The notes under the pieces: generated by a model
What the model was told of the DNA's origin: nothing
The model's input: only the letters and a program-made list of their open reading frames with translations
Databases searched by the model: none
Shown here: positions 35,821 through 43,266 of the stretch, in pieces
Layout of the letters: every line of letters begins with the position of its first letter
How positions within the stretch are numbered: position 1 is the stretch's first letter
Position numbers and translations under genes: made by a program
Assembly (NCBI GenBank): GCA_026399475.1
Contig: JAPLQY010000036.1
Location: forward strand, 1-44,861
DNA from: Rhodocyclales bacterium
GTDB taxonomy: Bacteria; Pseudomonadota; Gammaproteobacteria; Burkholderiales; Rhodocyclaceae
Length of the DNA: 44,861 nt
Direction: 5' to 3'

Positions 35821-37284
35821 ATGAGCCGCACGACACAATGGGAAGTCGTCATCGGGCTGGAAACCCACGCCCAGCTGCAAACCAAGTCGAAGATATTTTC
35901 CGGCAGCAGCATCGCTTTCGGCGCCGAGCCAAACGTGCAGGCGAGTGCGGTGGATATTGCACTCCCGGGCGTGCTGCCGGTGCTCAACCGCGAGGCGGTG
36001 GTCTGCGCCATCAAGTTCGGCCTCGCCGTCGGCGCGCAAATTGCACCGCGCTCGGTCTTCGCCCGCAAGAATTATTTCTACCCCGACCTGCCCAAGGGCT
36101 ACCAGATCAGCCAGTTCGAGATCCCCGTGGTTCTAGGCGGCGGCCTGAACATAAGAACCGGCGCTGGAGAGACCGCAACGGAAAAGTTCGTCCATCTAAC
36201 CCGCGCCCATCTCGAAGAAGATGCGGGCAAGTCGCTGCACGAGGATTTCCACGGCAGGACCGGCATCGACCTGAATCGCGCCGGTACGCCGCTATTGGAA
36301 ATCGTCACCGAGCCGGAGATGCGATCAAGCGCCGAAGCGGTGGCCTACGCCAAGGCGCTGCATGCGCTGGTGCAGTGGATCGGCATTTGCGACGGCAACA
36401 TGCAGGAAGGCTCGTTCCGCTGCGACGCCAACGTTTCGATGCGGCCCATGGGGCAGAAGGAATTCGGCACCCGACGCGAGATCAAGAACCTTAATTCCTT
36501 CCGCTTCATGCAGCAGGCGATCGACTTCGAGGTGCAGTGGCAGATCAACGAAATCGAGGAAGGCCGTGCCATCCGCCAGGCCACCGTGCTGTTCGATCCC
36601 GACACCGGCGAAACCCGCTCCATGCGCAGCAAGGAAGACGCGCACGATTACCGCTACTTCCCCGACCCAGACCTGCTGCCGCTGGAAATCACTCCCGACT
36701 GGATCGCACAGGTGAAGTCAGGCCTGCCCGAACTGCCGCAGGCCATGAAGCAGCGCTTCATCACCGAGTTCGGACTGTCTTCCTACGACGCTGCGACGCT
36801 GACGGCGTCCCGCGAGATGGCAGGCTATTTCGAAGATGCACTGGCGTCGGCCAGCAAGGAAAACGCCAAACTGGTCGCCAACTGGGTGATGGGCGAGTTG
36901 TCCGCCCAGCTCAACAAGGAAGGGTTGGACATCGGCGCCGCGCCGCTTTCAGCGCTGCAACTTGCCGGGATCATCCGCCGCATTGCCGACAACACGATAT
37001 CCAACAAGATCGCCAGGGACGTCTTCGAGGCCCTCTGGGCGGGTGACGGCAAGGATGCCGACGCCGTTATCGAAGCAAAAGGCTGGGAACAGATCACCGA
37101 TACCGGGGCGATCGAAGCCCTGGTCGACGAGGTGCTCGCCGCCAATCAGAAATCGGTCGAGGAATATCGCGCCGGCAAGGAAAAGGCCTTCAACGCCCTC
37201 GTCGGGCAAGCCATGAAGGCCACCCGCGGCAAGGCCAATCCGCAGCAGGTCACCGACCTGCTGAAGAAAAAACTCGGCGGCTGA
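35821..37284 (+). CDS. gatB: Asp/Glu-tRNA amidotransferase subunit B
   Basis: GatB binds the misacylated tRNA and transfers the amide with ATP. The 487-residue product starts [20 protein letters not shown] and has [24 protein letters not shown], the metal and ATP site region EDAGKSLHE, and a complete C-terminal YqeY-like tRNA-binding tail. An upstream ATG at 35794 lies in the loop of repeat copy E and is rejected. The stop is immediately adjacent to the stop of the next, opposite-strand gene. Confidence 0.97.
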   Translation: MSRTTQWEVVIGLETHAQLQTKSKIFSGSSIAFGAEPNVQASAVDIALPGVLPVLNREAVVCAIKFGLAVGAQIAPRSVFARKNYFYPDLPKGYQISQFEIPVVLGGGLNIRTGAGETATEKFVHLTRAHLEEDAGKSLHEDFHGRTGIDLNRAGTPLLEIVTEPEMRSSAEAVAYAKALHALVQWIGICDGNMQEGSFRCDANVSMRPMGQKEFGTRREIKNLNSFRFMQQAIDFEVQWQINEIEEGRAIRQATVLFDPDTGETRSMRSKEDAHDYRYFPDPDLLPLEITPDWIAQVKSGLPELPQAMKQRFITEFGLSSYDAATLTASREMAGYFEDALASASKENAKLVANWVMGELSAQLNKEGLDIGAAPLSALQLAGIIRRIADNTISNKIARDVFEALWAGDGKDADAVIEAKGWEQITDTGAIEALVDEVLAANQKSVEEYRAGKEKAFNALVGQAMKATRGKANPQQVTDLLKKKLGG

Positions 37285-38013
37285 TTACTTCTTGTCGGCC
37301 GATGGCTTGGCGGGGGCCGGCACCGGCGCGGGTGCAGCTGCCACCGCAGGCTTTTCGGCCGGCTTGGTTTCAGCCGCAGGCGCGGCAGGTGTGGCGTCCA
37401 TCGCCTTCTTGCCAGTCAGCTCGAGATAGCGCTTCTTCTCCTCGGCGAAGCGGTTGCGCACTTCCTCCATCTCCTTCGCCTTGCCCTCCACCGCTGCCTG
37501 CTGCGCCTTGATCTCTTTTTCGTTGTCGCGGATCTCCGCCTTGACCTGATCGGGCACCGGCTTGCCCTTGTAGAACTCCTTGTCACTGTCAATCTTCTGC
37601 TTTTTCTTGTTGGCTTCCTCCAGCCGCTGCTGGGCCTGCTTCATGTTCTTTTCAACTTCGGCCAGAGCACGATCGCGAGCCGAATTGATATCCTTTTCGC
37701 TGGAATAGGTCGACAGCAAGGCAAGCGTGCGGCGGCGGTCCTCACCCGCCTTCTTCTTCTCTTCTTCCTTCTTTGCCTTTTCGGCATCGCGGCGCGCCTG
37801 TTGCTCCGCGCTCAGGGGGGCTTCGACCGTTTTGGAAACAAAACCTCGACTGTCGCGCTCTTCATAAGCCCGTCCCTGGCATTCTGCGGGCAAAAAGTCG
37901 CCGCACACCTTGCGCCCCTTGGCGTCATCACAACAATAGATACGTGTCTGGGCAGCAGCACCCAGGGCAAGCACGGCGGTGGAAGCGAACAGCAGGGCGG
38001 AAATCAGGCGCAT
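37285..38013 (-). CDS. Exported coiled-coil protein, DUF4124-like N-terminus
   Basis: The 242-residue product has a signal peptide (MRLISALLFASTAVLALGAAAQ), then a short Cys-containing segment TRIYCCDDAKGRKVCGDFLP that resembles the DUF4124 entry motif. A long Lys/Glu-rich region (about residues 70-205) is likely coiled coil, and a Pro/Ala/Lys tail closes it. The function is unknown. A GGGAGA site precedes the ATG at 38013; an ATG 33 bases upstream is less likely. The gene is just downstream of pyrE on the same strand and ends directly against gatB. Confidence 0.8.
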   Translation of the reverse strand: MRLISALLFASTAVLALGAAAQTRIYCCDDAKGRKVCGDFLPAECQGRAYEERDSRGFVSKTVEAPLSAEQQARRDAEKAKKEEEKKKAGEDRRRTLALLSTYSSEKDINSARDRALAEVEKNMKQAQQRLEEANKKKQKIDSDKEFYKGKPVPDQVKAEIRDNEKEIKAQQAAVEGKAKEMEEVRNRFAEEKKRYLELTGKKAMDATPAAPAAETKPAEKPAVAAAPAPVPAPAKPSADKK

Positions 38014-38045
38014 GGAATATCTCCCTGGAGAAGTGTCATGGGGCA

Positions 38046-38723
38046 TCAGTCGATGCCGTAACGAACGCGGTAAGCGCGCACGGCAGCAAGTTTGTTTTCA
38101 AGTTCGGGATGGCCGGAAAGATAATCGATCAGGTCGGTCAGGCTGGCGACGCTGATCACAGGGATTCCGTAATTCTGTTCAACTTCCTGCACTGCCGAAA
38201 GCGTGCCCTGGCCTTTTTCCTGGCGATCGAGCGCAATGATCACCGCGGCAGGCTGCGCCCCGGCTTCGCGGATCAGATCCACCGATTCGCGCACCGACGT
38301 ACCCGCAGAAATCACGTCATCGATGATCAGCACACGGCCCTTGAGCGGCGCTCCGACCAGTGTGCCGCCCTCGCCATGGTCCTTGGCTTCCTTGCGGTTG
38401 TAGGCATAAGGGCTGTTGTGCCCAAGACCCGCCAGCGCCATGGCCACGCCGGTGGCGAGCGGAATGCCCTTATAGGCGGGTCCGAACAGCACGTCGAACT
38501 GAACCCCGGCAGCCAGAATGCGCCGTGCGTAGAAATCGCTGAGACGCGACAGGGAAGCGCCGTCGTTGAACAAGCCGGCGTTGAAAAAATAGGGGCTCAG
38601 ACGCCCCGCCTTGGTCCTGAATTCGCCAAAGCGCAACACGCCCAGCTCGCACGCGAAGGCGATAAACTCGCGGCTCAGCCCGCTGGTGACAGTAAAGTCG
38701 GCGTTCGCATTCATCAAACGCAT
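38046..38723 (-). CDS. pyrE: Orotate phosphoribosyltransferase
   Basis: PyrE couples orotate to PRPP, giving OMP. The 225-residue product carries the PRPP motif [17 protein letters not shown], and [11 protein letters not shown] and [18 protein letters not shown] typical of the family. A second in-frame ATG at 38714 gives 222 residues and is equally possible. Its start is almost back to back with that of xth on the other strand, leaving no room for a normal untranslated leader between them. Confidence 0.96.
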   Translation of the reverse strand: MRLMNANADFTVTSGLSREFIAFACELGVLRFGEFRTKAGRLSPYFFNAGLFNDGASLSRLSDFYARRILAAGVQFDVLFGPAYKGIPLATGVAMALAGLGHNSPYAYNRKEAKDHGEGGTLVGAPLKGRVLIIDDVISAGTSVRESVDLIREAGAQPAAVIIALDRQEKGQGTLSAVQEVEQNYGIPVISVASLTDLIDYLSGHPELENKLAAVRAYRVRYGID

Positions 38724-38740
38724 TCTACATGCTCAGGCAC

Positions 38741-39538
38741 ATGCTCCGAATACTCAGTCTGAATCTCAATGGTATCCGTTCCGCCGCCAGCAAGGGGTTT
38801 TTCGAGTGGCTGGCGACGCAGCAGGCCGACATCGTCTGCGTCCAGGAACTGAAGGCGCAACTGGCCGACCTGACCCCAGCCTTGCAAGGCCCCCCAGGCT
38901 TCGTCGGTTGCTTTCATGTCGCAGAAAAAAAGGGCTACAGCGGTGTCGGCATCTACTCCCGGCAGGCTCCCGACCGCATCGTCGAAGGTTTCGGCAATGC
39001 GGAGTTCGATGCCGAAGGGCGTTACCTGCAGGCCGATTTTGGCAAGCTGTCGGTAGTCTCGCTATACCTGCCTTCGGGTTCCAGTTCGGACGAGCGCCAG
39101 CAGGCCAAATTCCGCTTCCTCGAGCAGTTCCGGCCGCAACTGGAACGTCTGGCGCACGAAGCCAGGCGCGACGGACGCGAAGTCCTGCTGTGCGGCGACT
39201 GGAACATCGCGCACCAGCCGATCGACCTCAAGAACTGGAAATCGAACCAGAAGAACTCCGGCTTCCTGCCCGAAGAGCGTGCCTGGCTGTCTGCCGTCTT
39301 CGATGACCTGGGCTGGGTCGATGTCCATCGCCGGCTCCTGCCGGAGGCGACCGGCGAGGCCTACACCTGGTGGTCAAACCGGGGCCAGGCGTGGGCCAAG
39401 AATGTCGGCTGGCGCATCGATTACCAGATCGCCACACCGGGCCTGGCAGTGGCGGCGCGCCATGTGGCCGTCTACAAGGATCAGCGCTTCTCCGATCATG
39501 CGCCGCTGACAGTTGATTACGAGTTGGCTTCCTTATGA
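38741..39538 (+). CDS. xth: Exodeoxyribonuclease III (AP endonuclease)
   Basis: This enzyme cuts DNA at abasic sites and trims 3' ends. The 265-residue EEP-fold protein begins MLRILSLNLNGIRSAASKGF and has the metal Glu in VCVQELKAQ, the Asp/Asn catalytic pair in LLCGDWNIAH and the final His in SDHAPLTVDYE. An ATG 12 bases upstream also lies in frame. The gene is divergent from pyrE with 5-26 bases between possible start codons. Confidence 0.94.
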   Translation: MLRILSLNLNGIRSAASKGFFEWLATQQADIVCVQELKAQLADLTPALQGPPGFVGCFHVAEKKGYSGVGIYSRQAPDRIVEGFGNAEFDAEGRYLQADFGKLSVVSLYLPSGSSSDERQQAKFRFLEQFRPQLERLAHEARRDGREVLLCGDWNIAHQPIDLKNWKSNQKNSGFLPEERAWLSAVFDDLGWVDVHRRLLPEATGEAYTWWSNRGQAWAKNVGWRIDYQIATPGLAVAARHVAVYKDQRFSDHAPLTVDYELASL

Positions 39539-39609
39539 CATGGATCATTGCGGCGCAGCGACAAAATCGGTAGCCTTGCAGTTCCAGACTTTCAATTCAG
39601 GAGAAAACC

Positions 39610-39921
39610 ATGAGCGACATAAGCGATGTCACCAAAGACAAACTGATTGCCGACGTAAAGCTGGTAATTGCCGACACCGAAGAACTGCTGCGTGCGACAG
39701 CCGGCCAGACCGGCGACAAGATCGCCGAGATCCGTGCCAAAACCCAGGATCGTCTCGCGGCCGCCAAGATCAAGATGGCCGAAGCCGAAGCCGCCGTGGT
39801 GGACAAGGCCAAGGAAGTCGGTCGCGTTGCCGACGACTACGTGCATGACAATCCCTGGCGCTCGGTGGGCGTGGCCGCAGGCTTCGGTTTCATCGTCGGC
39901 CTGCTGATCGGCCGTCGCTGA
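39610..39921 (+). CDS. yqjD: DUF883 (YqjD/ElaB-like) membrane-anchored protein
   Basis: The 103-residue protein has a long helical N-terminal part and a single C-terminal membrane segment (NPWRSVGVAAGFGFIVGLLI) ending in Arg-Arg, the DUF883 layout. E. coli YqjD and ElaB of this family are inner-membrane proteins that bind ribosomes in stationary phase. A GGAG site lies before the ATG. It is followed by yqjE and a yqjK-like gene, the usual cluster. Confidence 0.9.
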   Translation: MSDISDVTKDKLIADVKLVIADTEELLRATAGQTGDKIAEIRAKTQDRLAAAKIKMAEAEAAVVDKAKEVGRVADDYVHDNPWRSVGVAAGFGFIVGLLIGRR

Positions 39922-39929
39922 ACGCAGCA

Positions 39930-40343
39930 ATGGGTGATGGAACGGGCAAGATGCCGGACCAGCGCGGCTTGTTCGCATCGAGCAAGGGATTGCTCGGCAC
40001 TGGCGTCACGCTGCTGCACAATCGCCTCGAACTCCTCGGTGTGGAACTCGCCGAGGAGCGGGTGCGGCTGGTTTCCGTGCTCGCCTACGGCGGGGCGGCG
40101 TTTCTTTGCGTCGCTGCGGGCCTGATCTTCCTCGCGGTCTTTTTCACCGTCCTGCTGTGGGAAAGCAACCGACTGCTTGCGCTGGGCGTCTTTTCCGCGC
40201 TTTTTCTTGGCGCCGGCATCGCCAGCCTGACGCTGGCGCTGAGCTTGGCGCGCTCCGGCTCGAAGCTGTTTTCCGCCAGTCTGGCCGAACTGCGCAAGGA
40301 TCATGACGCCTTGGCAACAGACAACGCCACAAGATCGCAGTGA
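39930..40343 (+). CDS. yqjE: Phage holin family / YqjE-like membrane protein
   Basis: The 137-residue protein has an amphipathic N-terminal region (LHNRLELLGVELAEERVRL) and two membrane segments (about residues 50-72 and 80-105), matching the YqjE/holin superfamily III layout. No lytic function is implied in this chromosomal context. It follows yqjD by 8 bases and its stop overlaps the next start (GTGA). Confidence 0.85.
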   Translation: MGDGTGKMPDQRGLFASSKGLLGTGVTLLHNRLELLGVELAEERVRLVSVLAYGGAAFLCVAAGLIFLAVFFTVLLWESNRLLALGVFSALFLGAGIASLTLALSLARSGSKLFSASLAELRKDHDALATDNATRSQ

Positions 40344-40639
40344 ACTCCACTACGCTTGAACTCGCGCTGAAGAAGCAGCGACTGCAAATCGCCAGCGAGA
40401 GTTTGCGTACCGACTTTGGTCGTTACGCGGCAGGCCTGACACCGGTCTTCTCCGGAGCGGACGTCGTCGTCGAAGGAGCCCGATGGGTACGCCGCAACCC
40501 GCAGATTCTGGTTGCAGCCGGCATTGCGCTGGTCGTCGCCCGGCCGAAACGAGCCTGGCGCTGGGCGCGCCGCGCCTTTGTGGGTTGGCAGATGTGGCGG
40601 AAGTTGAGTGATTTTCTGGAGCCCCGCCTGCAGGCCTGA
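40340..40639 (+). CDS. YqjK-like small protein
   Basis: The 99-residue product starts at a GTG overlapping the yqjE stop. It has an N-terminal helical stretch (LELALKKQRLQIASESLR), a moderately hydrophobic segment (PQILVAAGIALVVA) and many Trp and Arg residues at the end (RAWRWARRAFVGWQMWRKL). Position and layout fit YqjK; sequence similarity is limited, so the call rests mainly on context. Confidence 0.7.
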   Translation: MNSTTLELALKKQRLQIASESLRTDFGRYAAGLTPVFSGADVVVEGARWVRRNPQILVAAGIALVVARPKRAWRWARRAFVGWQMWRKLSDFLEPRLQA

Positions 40640-40646
40640 TCCGGCA

Positions 40647-41006
40647 ATGGCATCCGGGCATTTCAGGCCACGCAGCGACGTCAAGCCCGCCAGTCGCCAT
40701 AGCTCCACAACTGCCGGGATAAGCGTTTCACCCGGTCTGATGCAAAAGATGCTCGCCGCCCAGAACCGCGAACGCAGCCGATTGCTGGGCGAAATGGGCA
40801 GGGTGCGCGGCCTCATGCCGCTGCTGATGAAGCCCCGCAACGGCGAACGCTGGACGACCGCCGAGAGGACCGTCCTGCAAGACCAGTTACGGGCCTTGGT
40901 CAGCCTTTCTCCCTATCTGGTGGTCTTGGTCCTGCCCGGGTCGTTCATCGTACTGCCCGCGCTGGCCTGGTGGCTGGACCGTCGGCGACGGAGTCGCGAC
41001 CACTAA
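40647..41006 (+). CDS. Small hypothetical protein with C-terminal membrane segment
   Basis: The reading frame from the ATG at 40647 gives 119 residues; the ATG at 40740 would give 88. It contains NRERSRLLGEMGRVRGLMPL, a helix ending in SLSPYLVVLVLPGSFIVLPA, and a basic end (WWLDRRRRSRDH). I do not recognise the family. It follows the yqjD-yqjE-yqjK-like genes by 7 bases and probably belongs to the same membrane-associated cluster. The N-terminal segment before residue 30 is uncertain. Confidence 0.6.
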   Translation: MASGHFRPRSDVKPASRHSSTTAGISVSPGLMQKMLAAQNRERSRLLGEMGRVRGLMPLLMKPRNGERWTTAERTVLQDQLRALVSLSPYLVVLVLPGSFIVLPALAWWLDRRRRSRDH

Positions 41007-41031
41007 CGCGACTCAAGCCCGCCTAACAATG

Positions 41032-41058
41032 AAAAAGGCCCCCATCGCTGGAGGCCTT
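41032..41058 (-). terminator. Terminator of tRNA-Met
   Basis: On the minus strand AAGGCCTCC pairs with GGGGGCCTT (one G-T pair) around AGCGAT and is followed by TTT. It sits 8 bases past the tRNA 3' end. On the plus strand there is no T run. Confidence 0.75.
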
Positions 41059-41066
41059 GGTATGAC

Positions 41067-41143
41067 TGGTGGTGATGGGTGGACTTGAACCACCGACCCC
41101 CGGATTATGAATCCGATGCTCTAACCGGCTGAGCTACATCACC
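41067..41143 (-). tRNA. tRNA-Met (anticodon CAT)
   Basis: The 77-base cloverleaf has the acceptor GGTGATG/CATCACC, a D arm with GCTC...GAGC, the loop TTCATAA (anticodon CAT), a T arm with GGTGG TTCAAGT CCACC, discriminator A and an encoded CCA. The G1-C72 pair excludes an initiator. Elongator Met is favoured over the lysidine-modified Ile(CAT) form, but that choice is from sequence resemblance only. Confidence 0.93.
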
Positions 41144-41217
41144 GTGCAAAGGGGCGGAATTATCCTCGCCACACGCTTGCCTTGTCAAGATAAGCCCCCG
41201 TAGGCGACAATTAGCGG

Positions 41218-42375
41218 ATGGATTTCGATATCGTGATTGTGGGGGGTGGCCTGGCGGGTCTGGCCTTGGCGGCGGCTTTGCGCCGCTCGACCTTGTCCGT
41301 GGCATTGGTCGAAGGGAATACGCCAATTTTCCGCGAGGGATGGGATGCGCGTGTCTACGCGATCAGCCCTGGCAATGCACGCTTTCTCGATGCCGTCGGC
41401 GCCTGGCGCCATCTGGATCAGGCGCGCATGGAGGCGGTGCGGGCCATGGAGATTCACGGCGACGCCGGAGGCCGGCTGGATTTCACCGCCTATGGCAGCG
41501 GGGTGTCGGAACTGGCCTGGATACTCGAATCGTCGCTGATGCAACGCGAGTTGTGGGAGGCGATCAAGCGGCAGGGCAATCTGAGCCTGCTTTGCCCGGC
41601 TCGCCCGCAAACCCTTACATTCGGGCCCGATTCTGCGCAGTTGACCCTTGACGATGGCCGCAGTCTTTCAGCGCAGTTGATTGTCGCGGCAGATGGCGCT
41701 GATTCCTGGACGCGCTCCGCGGCGGGCATAGGCGTGCGCTTCGACCCTTACGACCAGCTGGGCGTGGTGGCCAACTTCGCAACCGGGCAGCCGCATCGTG
41801 GCACCGCCTTGCAGTGGTTCCGCCAGGACGGGGTGCTCGCATGGCTGCCGCTGCCAGGCAATCGCATCTCGATGGTCTGGTCCACCGGGGAAGAGCATGG
41901 GCGCGAGTTGCTGGCGCTCGATCACGCCACGCTATGTGCCCGTGTTGCCGCAGCAGGCAACCAGCGACTGGGCGCGTTGCAGCTGGTTACCGCGCCTTCC
42001 GGCTATCCGTTGCGCCTGATGCGCGCGCCGCACATCGTGGCGCCGCGCCTGGCGCTGATCGGCGATGCAGCGCATACCATCCATCCGCTTTCGGGTCACG
42101 GCATCAACCTGGGTTTTCAGGACGCGCAGGCTCTGTCTGGCGTACTGTGCGACAAGCCTGGTCATGTGGATTGCGGCGATCTGGCGCTGCTGCGCAGCTA
42201 CGAGCGGGCACGCAAGGAGGACGTGGTGACTTTGCAGACGGTGACTGATAGCCTGCACGACCTTTTCGGGCCCGCCGCCGGCCCCTTGACCCGTCTGCGC
42301 AATTTTGGATTGAACCTCACCAACACTTTGCCGGTCGTAAAGAACTTGCTGGTCCGTTACGCGCTGGCGTCCTGA
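41218..42375 (+). CDS. UbiH/UbiF/Coq6-family FAD-dependent hydroxylase
   Basis: The 385-residue flavoprotein has the N-terminal FAD motif IVIVGGGLAGLALAAAL, the middle motif VAADGADSWTR and the C-terminal GDAAHTIHPLSGHGINLGFQ. These place it among hydroxylases of the ubiquinone ring. The usual GQG in the last motif is GHG here. Which ring position it modifies (UbiH, UbiI, UbiF or UbiM role) cannot be read from the sequence. It is followed by dsbC 33 bases later, perhaps in one transcript. Confidence 0.85.
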   Translation: MDFDIVIVGGGLAGLALAAALRRSTLSVALVEGNTPIFREGWDARVYAISPGNARFLDAVGAWRHLDQARMEAVRAMEIHGDAGGRLDFTAYGSGVSELAWILESSLMQRELWEAIKRQGNLSLLCPARPQTLTFGPDSAQLTLDDGRSLSAQLIVAADGADSWTRSAAGIGVRFDPYDQLGVVANFATGQPHRGTALQWFRQDGVLAWLPLPGNRISMVWSTGEEHGRELLALDHATLCARVAAAGNQRLGALQLVTAPSGYPLRLMRAPHIVAPRLALIGDAAHTIHPLSGHGINLGFQDAQALSGVLCDKPGHVDCGDLALLRSYERARKEDVVTLQTVTDSLHDLFGPAAGPLTRLRNFGLNLTNTLPVVKNLLVRYALAS

Positions 42376-42408
42376 ATCATTCGCGTCCTGAATTTCCCTG
42401 GAGAATCC

Positions 42409-43089
42409 ATGAAACTAGCTATGCTTGCCGCCGCCCTGGCCTGTGTGTCCCTCGCTGCTGTTGCCGACGAGGCCGATGTGAAAAAAGCCGTAGAGGCCAA
42501 GCTGGGCAAAGTCGAAAAGATCGCCAAGGCGCCCATGGCCGGCATGTGGGAAGTTACGGTGGATGGCCAGATTTTCTATGCCGACGACAAGGCCGGCTAC
42601 GTGATATTCGGCAATCTGCTCGACATGAAAACAGGCAAGAACCTCACGGCTGAGCGCCAGTTCAATGCCCTGCCGCTGGAACTGGCCCTGAAGCAGGTGC
42701 GTGGTTCGGGCAAGAACATCATGGTCACCTTCGAGGACCCGAACTGCGGTTACTGCAAGAAGCTGGCGAAAGACATCCTGACCCTGAAGGACGTGACGGT
42801 CTACACCTTCCTCTTGCCGGTGCTGGGCGATGATTCCTACGAAAAATCCAAGGCGATCTGGTGCGCGCCAGACAAGTCGAAAGCCTGGACCGACTGGATG
42901 ACGAACGGCAAGGCGCCGCCTGCCGCACCGGGCAAGTGCGACATTTCCGGCCTCAACAAGTCGGCGCAACTGGGCAGCAAATTGCGCATCAATGGCACAC
43001 CGGCGATCTTCTTCGCCGGCGGTGAACGCGTCGGCGGTTACATTCCTGCAGCGGAGATCGAGAAGCACTTCAGCGGCTCAGGAGGTTGA
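42409..43089 (+). CDS. dsbC: Thiol:disulfide interchange protein DsbC
   Basis: DsbC is the periplasmic isomerase that reshuffles wrong disulfides. The 226-residue product has a signal peptide (MKLAMLAAALACVSLAAVA), an N-terminal dimerisation region, and a thioredoxin-fold domain with active site CGYC at residues 113-116. A second cysteine pair (IWCAPDK and PGKCDIS) and the cis-Pro loop NGTPAIFF are as expected. The start follows GGAGA. Confidence 0.94.
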   Translation: MKLAMLAAALACVSLAAVADEADVKKAVEAKLGKVEKIAKAPMAGMWEVTVDGQIFYADDKAGYVIFGNLLDMKTGKNLTAERQFNALPLELALKQVRGSGKNIMVTFEDPNCGYCKKLAKDILTLKDVTVYTFLLPVLGDDSYEKSKAIWCAPDKSKAWTDWMTNGKAPPAAPGKCDISGLNKSAQLGSKLRINGTPAIFFAGGERVGGYIPAAEIEKHFSGSGG

Positions 43090-43154
43090 GACGCGTCGGT
43101 TACCCCGACCTTGCCGAAGACCCTGATGGCATAACGCCTTTTCATTCCCCTTGC

Positions 43155-43197
43155 TGCTGCAAAGCAGCATAAATATTTCCAATGCAAGGATTGCATT
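43155..43197. promoter_or_regulatory. Two short inverted repeats upstream of the formate dehydrogenase gene
   Basis: TGCTGC AAA GCAGCA (43155-43169) and AATGCAA GGA TTGCATT (43181-43197) are perfect inverted repeats in the 177-base gap between dsbC and the dehydrogenase gene. The first may be part of a dsbC terminator, although no T run follows; the second looks like an operator. No FNR-type TTGAT-N4-ATCAA site is seen. Confidence 0.4.
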
Positions 43198-43266
43198 CGC
43201 CCTTCGCGTAACACATACTTTTGTTTGCTTCAATGCTGGAAATCAAACAAAAGGAGGAGGCGAACA

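Noticed and set aside
39930..40343. Prophage remnant suggested by the holin family protein
   Set aside because: It sits in the usual yqjD-yqjE-yqjK-type chromosomal cluster; no other phage gene is present.
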